Of a DNA stretch of 5,596 nucleotides, positions 1 to 5,050 are shown piece after piece. Positions within the stretch are counted from its first letter, which is position 1. Every line of letters begins with the position of its first letter. Under the pieces are notes generated by a model. It was given only the letters and a program-made list of their open reading frames with translations. It was not told where the DNA came from and did no database searches. The stretch is taken from positions 1 through 5,596 of the forward strand of contig CAZCSY010000098.1 in the NCBI GenBank assembly GCA_964501505.1, written 5' to 3'. The DNA comes from CAZCSY01 sp964501505 (lineage in GTDB: Bacteria > Omnitrophota > Gorgyraeia > Velamenicoccales > Velamenicoccaceae). The position numbers and the translations under genes are program-made.

Positions 1-1061
1 CGCTCGAGACGCCGGTCTTCATGCCGGTCGGGACGCAGGGGACGGTGAAGACACTGGCGCCCCGCGAGCTCCACGAGGCCGGCGTCCAGATCGTCCTGTG
101 CAACGCCTATCACCTCTTTTTGAGACCGGGCCTTGACGTTATTCAGGAAGCAGGCGGGTTGCACCACTTCATGAACTGGGACGGGCCCATTCTCACGGAC
201 AGCGGCGGCTATCAGATCTTCAGCCTCGCCCTGTTGCGCAAGATCAAGGATGAGGGGGTGACGTTTCAGTCCCACCTGGACGGCAAGCGGCACTTCCTGA
301 GGCCCGAAGACGTTATGGACATCCAGAATGCCTTGGGTTCGGACATCGTGATGCCGCTGGATGAGTGCGTTGCCTATCCGACCTCTCGGGATCTCGCTGA
401 AAAGGCCCTGGCGCGTACGACCCTGTGGGCTAGGCGGTCCAGGGGGCGCTGGCAAGAGAACGGCCGCGGGGTTCTGTTCGGGATCATCCAGGGATCGACC
501 TATGATGACTTGCGAGAGCGGTCCGCCACAGAGCTCAAAGCCATTGGCTTTCAAGGCTACGCGTTAGGCGGATTAAGTGTTGGCGAACCGCAGGATTTAA
601 TGTATAATATCCTCCGCTCTACGGTGCCGCATCTGCCCGTCGACTCCCCGAGGTACCTGATGGGTGTTGGCCTGCCGGAGGACATTCTCGAGGCGGTTTC
701 TCTGGGTATAGACATGTTTGACTGTGTGGTGCCGACCCGTTATGGCCGCAACGGCACGGCGTTCACGAGCCGGGGCAAGCTGACCGTGCGTAACGGCGCC
801 TTCGCCCACGATCAGACGCCGCTCGATCCGGCGTGCGGGTGTTATTGCTGCCGGAGCTTCACGAAGAGCTATCTGCGGCACCTTTTTAACGCCGGGGAGA
901 TCCTGGGGATGAGCCTTGTCTCGTTCCACAACGTGTATTTTTTCCTGGGATTGCTGGCAAGGGCCCGGCAGGCGATCCGCGAGGGCCGTTTCGCGGATTT
1001 TCGAAGGGATTTTGAATCCGGGTATCTGAATGCCACGGGCGCTGCCGTGGATGAAGAGTGA
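1..1061 (+). CDS. tgt: Queuine tRNA-ribosyltransferase (tRNA-guanine transglycosylase), 5'-truncated by window
   Basis: Exchanges guanine 34 of GUN anticodons for the queuosine precursor preQ1 (bacterial type), in the cytoplasm. The reading frame is open from base 3 (LETPVF before the first Met at 21), so the true start lies upstream; by comparison with E. coli Tgt about 20 residues are missing. Numbering from Met21, the TDSGGYQIFSL motif carries the general acid/base Asp60 (D102 in the Zymomonas enzyme). The GIDMFDCVVPTR motif carries the nucleophile Asp234 (D280). The zinc ligands are Cys272, Cys274, Cys277 and His303, and the Cys277-to-His spacing of 26 matches the family exactly. GGLSVGEP and RYLMGVG are also intact. 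It ends with TGA at 1059-1061, then a 47-base gap leads to trmD, which modifies the neighbouring tRNA position 37. The enzyme looks fully functional. Several TTA codons cluster around 563-601, unusual for this GC-rich gene. Confidence 0.97.
   Translation, partial: LETPVFMPVGTQGTVKTLAPRELHEAGVQIVLCNAYHLFLRPGLDVIQEAGGLHHFMNWDGPILTDSGGYQIFSLALLRKIKDEGVTFQSHLDGKRHFLRPEDVMDIQNALGSDIVMPLDECVAYPTSRDLAEKALARTTLWARRSRGRWQENGRGVLFGIIQGSTYDDLRERSATELKAIGFQGYALGGLSVGEPQDLMYNILRSTVPHLPVDSPRYLMGVGLPEDILEAVSLGIDMFDCVVPTRYGRNGTAFTSRGKLTVRNGAFAHDQTPLDPACGCYCCRSFTKSYLRHLFNAGEILGMSLVSFHNVYFFLGLLARARQAIREGRFADFRRDFESGYLNATGAAVDEE
580..608 (+). promoter_or_regulatory. Possible sigma70-type promoter inside tgt
   Basis: A perfect TATAAT (603-608) lies 17 bases downstream of TTGGCG (580-585), which matches 4 of 6 bases of the -35 consensus. 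The patch is markedly AT-richer than the surrounding coding sequence. If used, it would give trmD and rplS transcription independent of the start of tgt. This is a pattern match only; it also encodes the ordinary Tgt residues after GGLSVGEP, so coincidence is possible. Confidence 0.3.
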
Positions 1062-1063
1062 TC

Positions 1064-1097
1064 CGGGACGTCGCCCCGCGAGAGGGGCGGGGTTCCG
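1064..1097 (+). promoter_or_regulatory. Hairpin abutting the trmD Shine-Dalgarno
   Basis: The inner stem CGCCCC (1072-1077) pairs perfectly with GGGGCG (1084-1089) around a 6-base loop. An outer stem pairs 1064-1069 with 1092-1097 (six pairs, one G-U), separated by a small internal loop. The structure ends at the base before AAGGAG. No U-run follows, so it is not an intrinsic terminator. It may limit or tune ribosome access to trmD; this is inferred from position alone. Confidence 0.4.
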
Positions 1098-1111
1098 AAG
1101 GAGTACTTTTG
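1098..1111 (+). promoter_or_regulatory. Shine-Dalgarno and TTG start of trmD
   Basis: AAGGAG at 1098-1103 is followed by a 5-base spacer and TTG at 1109-1111. The protein then begins with LRVDVLTIFPSMF (initiator Met in place of the first Leu), which aligns with the N-terminus of known TrmD proteins. A start at GTG 1058, overlapping the tgt stop, would add 17 residues absent from the family. Confidence 0.75.
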
Positions 1112-1804
1112 CGCGTCGACGTCCTGACGATCTTTCCGTCGATGTTTGCACCCGTGCTGGACGAGTCGATCCTGAAACGCGCCCAGAAGGCCGGCAAGCT
1201 TCGCATCGTCGTCCACGACATTCGTGCCCACGCGACGGACAGGCACCGCAAGGTGGACGACCGGCCCTACGGCGGCGGCTCCGGGATGGTGATGACCCCG
1301 CAGGCGATCTTTTCCTGCGTGGAGGAGATCTTGAAGCGCGTCCGGGTCAGGACGTCTCAGCGAAAGATTATCCTGTTCTCGCCGCGGGGGCGGCCCTTGA
1401 CGCAGCGCGCCGCTGTCAAACTCGCAAAGGCGAAGCACCTGATATTGATCTGTGGCCGCTACGAAGGCGTGGATGAGCGGGTCGCGCGCTATTGCGCCGA
1501 CGAAGAACTCTCCATCGGCGACTATGTCCTGACCGGCGGCGAGCTGCCGGCGATGGTCGTGATCGACGCCGTGGCGCGCCTCATCCCCGGCGTCCTGGGC
1601 AATAGGGAGTCGGCGCGCCGAGAGACATTTGAAGGCGGATTACTGGAATACCCGCAGTACACCCGTCCGCCGGTCTTCAAAGGAAAGCGCGTGCCCGCGG
1701 TGCTCTTGACGGGTAACCATCAGGCGATCGCCGCGTGGCGGAAGAGCGAATCTGAACGGCTGACCAAAAAGTTGAGACCGGATCTGTTAAAGAGACAAAG
1801 GTAG
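1109..1804 (+). CDS. trmD: tRNA (guanine37-N1)-methyltransferase TrmD
   Basis: Methylates G37 next to the anticodon with S-adenosylmethionine, preventing +1 frameshifting; a dimeric SPOUT trefoil-knot enzyme and normally essential. From the TTG start it has 231 residues, at the short end of the family, ending soon after the GNHQAIAAWR motif. Diagnostic motifs are DRHRKVDDRPYGGGSGM near residues 47-63, then CGRYEGVDERV and SIGDYVLTGGELPAM, which form the SAM-binding knot. YPQYTRPPVFKG lies in the C-terminal part. Arg157 matches the catalytic E. coli Arg154. The residue aligning with the catalytic base Asp169 is Glu172 (RRETFEGG), a conservative but notable change. trmD next to rplS is the classic arrangement, but here tgt stands upstream where rpsP-rimM is usual. 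An upstream hairpin and a TTG start suggest expression below that of rplS. Confidence 0.96.
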   Translation: MRVDVLTIFPSMFAPVLDESILKRAQKAGKLRIVVHDIRAHATDRHRKVDDRPYGGGSGMVMTPQAIFSCVEEILKRVRVRTSQRKIILFSPRGRPLTQRAAVKLAKAKHLILICGRYEGVDERVARYCADEELSIGDYVLTGGELPAMVVIDAVARLIPGVLGNRESARRETFEGGLLEYPQYTRPPVFKGKRVPAVLLTGNHQAIAAWRKSESERLTKKLRPDLLKRQR

Positions 1805-1809
1805 TGTTG

Positions 1810-1856
1810 GCCCCGGCTCGCCGGAAGGCGAGGGCGGACGAGGCGGGGCGTTTTAT
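1810..1856 (+). terminator. Terminator-like GC hairpin after trmD
   Basis: Starting 6 bases after the trmD stop, GCCCCG (1810-1815) pairs with CGGGGC (1844-1849). Inside it CTCGCC (1817-1822) pairs with GGCGAG (1827-1832) across a GGAA (GNRA-type) loop. TTTTAT (1851-1856) follows. The T-run is short and an unpaired 11-base strand (1833-1843) interrupts the stem, so termination may be partial, acting as an attenuator between trmD and rplS. It could instead be a dispersed palindromic repeat common in this genome. Confidence 0.42.
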
Positions 1857-1946
1857 CCCGTGCCGCCATAAAACGGGCGCCACGGGACCTTCGGTTCCGT
1901 ATCACATGAAAGCAAAAGCTGGTGACACGGGACCTTCGGCGGGATA
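1850..1946 (+). promoter_or_regulatory. Structured 5' leader of rplS, candidate L19 regulatory RNA
   Basis: Several complementary segments compete. CGTTTTAT (1849-1856) can pair with ATAAAACG (1868-1875). Overlapping it, TATCCCG (1854-1860) can pair with CGGGATA (1940-1946), closing the whole leader, so these two pairings exclude each other. Segment 1893-1900 can fold back on 1882-1889 (8 pairs, one G-U, loop TTC). Alternatively 1893-1905 can pair with 1922-1934 (one A-C mismatch, one G-U). The strong Shine-Dalgarno of rplS lies 18 bases further on. Ribosomal-protein genes, including rplS in some phyla, are known to carry autoregulatory leaders. I do not recognise this as a described family, and the structure was found by eye. 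Confidence 0.4.
1881..1939 (+). repeat. 14-base direct repeat pair in the rplS leader
   Basis: CACGGGACCTTCGG occurs identically at 1881-1894 and 1926-1939, with starts 45 bases apart. The first copy continues into GTTCCGT, its own complement; the second runs into CGGGATA, which is complementary to 1854-1860. The two copies could therefore act as alternative partners for the same strand. Confidence 0.85.
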
Positions 1947-1976
1947 ACAGTAGCGGGTAAAACGGAGGTAATCACG

Positions 1977-2348
1977 ATGGAAAAAATCAAGCTTATCGAG
2001 GGGTTGATGCTGCGCCAGGATTTTCCCCAATTTAACGTCGGCGATACCCTGCGGGTCCTGGTCAAGATCCCGGAAGGGGACAAGTTCCGCATCCACCCGT
2101 TTGAGGGGATCGTGATCGAAAGGCGCGGCAAAGGGCTCTCCTCCACGTTCACGGTGCGCAAGATCTCGTACGGCGAGGGCGTGGAGAGGACTTTTTCGCT
2201 GCACGCGCCCAGCATTGACCGTATCGAGGTCGTGAAAAAAGGGAAGGTGCATCGGGCGCGGCTTTACTATCTGCGCGGCCGCATCGGCAAGGCGGCCAGG
2301 ATCGCCACCAAGGCCCAGCCCGATGTCGCCCGCGAGCAAGCCGCCTGA
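1977..2348 (+). CDS. rplS: 50S ribosomal protein L19
   Basis: Large-subunit ribosomal protein located at the 30S-50S interface. The 123-residue product (E. coli has 115) contains the family core in order: FNVGDTLRVLVKIPEGDKFR near 19-38, FEGIVIERRGKG, the signature FTVRKISYGEGVERTF, and RIEVVKKGKVHRARLYYLRG, then a C-terminal tail ending in QAA. The start is an ATG with a textbook Shine-Dalgarno, GGAGGT at 1964-1969, seven bases upstream. This is the strongest initiation signal in the window, as expected for an abundant protein. It sits after trmD as in most bacteria, but a 172-base structured gap separates them, which suggests independent control of the two genes. A 36-base gap leads to rnhB. 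Confidence 0.98.
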   Translation: MEKIKLIEGLMLRQDFPQFNVGDTLRVLVKIPEGDKFRIHPFEGIVIERRGKGLSSTFTVRKISYGEGVERTFSLHAPSIDRIEVVKKGKVHRARLYYLRGRIGKAARIATKAQPDVAREQAA

Positions 2349-2384
2349 TATCAGACAGGACCGCGTCACAGCCTTGGCGGTGTC

Positions 2385-3005
2385 GTGCTGTATTACGAAC
2401 GCAAAGCCATAAAAGAAGGGTACGCCACCGTTATCGGCGTCGACGAGACGGGCCGCGGTCCGCTGGCGGGGCCCCTCCTGGTCGGGGCCGTTTACCTGAA
2501 GACGCATCGTTTTACGGCTCGCCTGGATGATTCCAAGAAGCTCACGCCCCAACAGCGTGAGCGCGCCTTTTTGGAACTGGGCGAGAAGGCCTTTTTTGAC
2601 GTGGCGGTGGTGGACGTTGGGGTTCTCGACGCGCTGCGCATCACCGAGGCCGCTTCCTTTGCGGTAGACGCAGCGGTGGCGAGGCTCCTGGCGCGGCTGG
2701 CAAAAAAGGGGATCGGCCCCCAGGGCGTCAAGATTCTCTTGGACGGCCGGCTGCGCACACGGCTGCCGTTTCCCGCCAAGGAGATCATCGGCGGAGACGG
2801 CAAATCCCTGACTATCGCGGCGGCCTCGATCGTCGCCAAGGTGATTCGTGATCGCCTGATGATGATTTACGACAAGATATATCCAGATTATGATTTCGCG
2901 GCGCATAAGGGTTATGGGACGCTTCGGCACCGGCGCCGTATCAAGCGCCACGGCCTGTCGCCCATCCACCGCGTCACCTTTTGCGGGGGGATAGTACACG
3001 GATGA
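2385..3005 (+). CDS. rnhB: Ribonuclease HII
   Basis: Cleaves the RNA strand of RNA-DNA hybrids and removes single ribonucleotides misincorporated in DNA, using a divalent metal. The product is 206 residues, a normal length. The catalytic DE pair is Asp20-Glu21 in GVDETGRGPLAGP. The third carboxylate is Asp120 in ILLDGR and the fourth is Asp138 in GGDGKS; their spacing of 18 equals E. coli D108-D126. DDSKKLTPQQR, AAASIVAKVIRDR and AHKGYGT are also family signatures. The start is GTG at 2385, the first usable start codon in frame after the rplS stop (same frame, so no frame shift between genes). Its Shine-Dalgarno is weak, suggesting low expression or dependence on rplS translation. The stop overlaps the yraN start as ATGA (3002-3005). 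Neighbours rplS and yraN are typical for rnhB. Confidence 0.97.
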   Translation: MLYYERKAIKEGYATVIGVDETGRGPLAGPLLVGAVYLKTHRFTARLDDSKKLTPQQRERAFLELGEKAFFDVAVVDVGVLDALRITEAASFAVDAAVARLLARLAKKGIGPQGVKILLDGRLRTRLPFPAKEIIGGDGKSLTIAAASIVAKVIRDRLMMIYDKIYPDYDFAAHKGYGTLRHRRRIKRHGLSPIHRVTFCGGIVHG

Positions 3006-3382
3006 ACAGGATATCCGTCGGCCGGGCCGGCGAAGAGGCGGCCGTCTCCTTTTTGAAAAAGAAGGGTTACCGCATCCTGGAGCGCAACGTCCGCAGCCGC
3101 CGGGGCGAGATCGACGTCGTGGCCCGCGACGGCGACACCGTCTGCTTCCTCGAGGTGCGCACGCGCCGCGGCGTCGCCACGCACGCGCTGCCCCTTGAGT
3201 CCGTGGACGCAAGAAAACGGCGTCGTCTCGCGGGTCTGGCGATGGCCTATCTGAAGCGCCGCGGCTGGTGCGAGAGGAGGGCGCGGTTTGACGTGGTCAG
3301 CGTCGTCATGGAGGAGGACCGGCCGCGGATCGCCCTCATTCAAAACGCCTTTTCGCTCACCGATATCCCTTTTATGTCATGA
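3002..3382 (+). CDS. yraN: UPF0102 (YraN-family) endonuclease-like protein
   Basis: A 126-residue protein, close to the usual 115-131. The family has a restriction-endonuclease-like fold and is thought to act on nucleic acids, but its cellular role is not firmly established. The conserved pieces are GRAGEEAAVSFL (Glu11), GYRILERNVRSRRGEIDVVARDG (Asp38) and FLEVRTRRG (Glu51, Arg53). These match the E...D...ExK-type active site with Arg for Lys, as also seen in E. coli YraN. A later basic segment KRRRLAGLAMAYL and RFDVVSV complete the domain. I chose ATG 3002 because it overlaps the rnhB stop by ATGA and begins just before the first conserved block; TTG 2981 would add seven unconserved residues. 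It ends in a second ATGA overlap with fhs. The yraN-rnhB pairing is conserved across many bacteria. Confidence 0.93.
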   Translation: MNRISVGRAGEEAAVSFLKKKGYRILERNVRSRRGEIDVVARDGDTVCFLEVRTRRGVATHALPLESVDARKRRRLAGLAMAYLKRRGWCERRARFDVVSVVMEEDRPRIALIQNAFSLTDIPFMS

Positions 3383-5049
3383 CGACCTGTTTGTGTGATA
3401 TTCAACGCGTGGCCCGTCGCCTGGGCGTTCGGCCCTCAGAGATTGAGCTGCACGGCCGTTATAAGGCGAAGATCGACCTTTCGATCCTGGACCGGCTGGG
3501 TCCCCGCCGCGGCAAGTACGTCCTGGTGACGGCCATGACCCCGACCCCGATGGGCGAGGGCAAGACCGTCACGACCATCGGTCTGTCCATGGCCCTGAAC
3601 CGTCTGAAGCGCCGCGCCGTGGCGACGCTGCGCCAGGCGTCCTTAGGGCCGCTCTTCGGCGCCAAGGGCGTGGGGACCGGCGGCGGCGCCTGCCAGATCG
3701 TGCCGGCAGACGACGTGAACCTCCATTTGACCGGCGACATGCTGGCCGTGGAGGTGGCCAATAACCTCTTGGTCTCTTTTGTCGAGAACACCGTTTTTCA
3801 CGGCAACCCTCTGGATATCGAGCCGTCGTCGATCCTGATCAGACGCTGTCTCGACGTGGGGGACCGGGCCCTGCGGCGTATTACGTATACCCTCAAGGCC
3901 AAGACCGGCCCGGTGGACGTCGCAACGGGATTTGAGATCACGGCCGCGAGCGAATCCATGTCGGTCCTGACGCTCTCCCGCGACTTTGCGGATATGCGCC
4001 GCCGGCTCAAGGATCTGGTCGTCGCGCGCGACCGCGCGGGCCGTTTCCTGACCGCGCACGACGTGAAGGCCGACGGCATGATGGCGGCGGTCCTGAAAGA
4101 CGCCCTGAAGCCGAACCTCGTGCAGACGAGCGAGAACACGCCGTGCCTGGTGCACACGGGGCCTTTTGCCAACGTCTCGGTCGGGACGTGCTCGATCGTC
4201 GCGGACCGGATCGGCCTGGGGCTGTGCGATTATGTGATTACGGAGAGCGGCTTCGGCGTGGACTGCGGGGGCGAGAAGTTTTTTGACATCAAGTGCCGCT
4301 ACAGCGGGTTGAGCCCGGACGTCTGCGTGCTCGTGTGTTCCGTGCGCGGGTTGAAGGCCCATTGCCCGCGGCTGCGGATCGTGCCGGGCGAACCGCTTGA
4401 TGCGGCGTTTTTTCGCGAGGACCTGGCGGCCATGGAAGACGGCTTTGCCAACCTGAGGAGGCACATCGAAGACGTGCGGCTCTTTGGCGTCCCGGTCGTC
4501 GTATGCGTGAACGTCTTTGCGACGGACACGGCGCCTGAGATCGAGCGCGTCCGGGCCAGGGCGAAGGAGTTCGGCGCGGCCGACGCGGTCGTGAGCAGTG
4601 CCTGGCGCGACGGCGCGGCCGGCGCCATGGAGCTGGCGCACAGCATCGAGGAGACGGCGCGCGCGGGCCAGGCACGCTTTAAGTTCCTCTATGAAGATAA
4701 CGTCGCGTTGCGCGACAAGATCACGTGCGTCGCTCAAAAGATCTACGGCGCCGGCTCACTGGATTTTTCCGCGAAGGCCGAAGAGGACCTGAGGTCCTAT
4801 GAGGCGGCCGGGTACGGAGGGTTGCCCGTGTGCATCGCCAAGACGCAGTTCTCTTTCACGGCGGAGGAGCGCGTCAAGGGCGCGCCGAACGGATTTCGTT
4901 TTCCCGTCAAGGACGTGCGCCTGGCGGCCGGCGCGGGCTTTGTGCTGGCCCACGCCTCCCTGAGTCAGACGATGCCGGGACTCCCCGTCACGCCCCGCGG
5001 AGAGAAGATCGACGTGGACCAGGCCGGCCGGATCACGGGGATGGACTGA
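3379..5049 (+). CDS. fhs: Formate-tetrahydrofolate ligase, divergent
   Basis: Converts formate, ATP and tetrahydrofolate to 10-formyl-THF, ADP and phosphate: the entry step of the methyl branch of the Wood-Ljungdahl pathway and a source of formyl units. It has 556 residues (Moorella enzyme 559), with a somewhat shorter N-terminus. The P-loop is PTPMGEGKTVT (55-65). Arg85 matches Moorella Arg97, and the pterin-stacking Phe380 and Trp409 match F384 and W412. KPNLVQT, GPFAN, EKFFDIKCR, HIE, AKTQFSF and TMPGLP are recognisable. Several near-invariant motifs differ: RQASLGP for REPSLGP, GVGTGGGACQ for GGAAGGGYAQ, VGTCS for HGCNS, and KAHCPRL for KMHGGVP. The start overlaps the yraN stop (ATGA), and a cyclohydrolase gene follows after one base, consistent with a one-carbon operon. 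The family call is secure; its catalytic competence or preferred direction is less sure. Confidence 0.95.
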   Translation: MTTCLCDIQRVARRLGVRPSEIELHGRYKAKIDLSILDRLGPRRGKYVLVTAMTPTPMGEGKTVTTIGLSMALNRLKRRAVATLRQASLGPLFGAKGVGTGGGACQIVPADDVNLHLTGDMLAVEVANNLLVSFVENTVFHGNPLDIEPSSILIRRCLDVGDRALRRITYTLKAKTGPVDVATGFEITAASESMSVLTLSRDFADMRRRLKDLVVARDRAGRFLTAHDVKADGMMAAVLKDALKPNLVQTSENTPCLVHTGPFANVSVGTCSIVADRIGLGLCDYVITESGFGVDCGGEKFFDIKCRYSGLSPDVCVLVCSVRGLKAHCPRLRIVPGEPLDAAFFREDLAAMEDGFANLRRHIEDVRLFGVPVVVCVNVFATDTAPEIERVRARAKEFGAADAVVSSAWRDGAAGAMELAHSIEETARAGQARFKFLYEDNVALRDKITCVAQKIYGAGSLDFSAKAEEDLRSYEAAGYGGLPVCIAKTQFSFTAEERVKGAPNGFRFPVKDVRLAAGAGFVLAHASLSQTMPGLPVTPRGEKIDVDQAGRITGMD

Positions 5050-5050
5050 C

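Noticed and set aside
1058..1108. GTG 1058 as the trmD start
   Set aside because: It overlaps the tgt stop attractively, but the extra 17 residues run through the hairpin and Shine-Dalgarno and are not seen in TrmD proteins.
1062..1108. Intrinsic terminator after tgt
   Set aside because: The hairpin is followed by a Shine-Dalgarno rather than a T-run, so a translational role is more likely than termination.
1030..1476. 148-codon plus-strand frame overlapping the tgt end and trmD
   Set aside because: Overlaps conserved TrmD coding sequence in another frame and has no family features.
1881..1939. CRISPR-like array from the 14-base repeat
   Set aside because: Only two short copies, part of a self-complementary leader; no array or cas gene.
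2981..3001. TTG 2981 as the yraN start
   Set aside because: It would deepen the overlap with rnhB and add unconserved residues; ATG 3002 gives a standard ATGA overlap and a family-like N-terminus.
1902..3212. 436-codon open frame on the minus strand across rplS, rnhB and yraN
   Set aside because: It lies opposite three clearly identified genes, has low-complexity Arg/Pro/Gly-rich sequence at one end, and shows no recognisable domain; long antisense frames are expected at this GC content.
3643..4737. 364-codon minus-strand open frame opposite fhs
   Set aside because: Shadow of the GC-rich fhs codons; composition dominated by Arg, Ala, His and Val with no recognisable motif.
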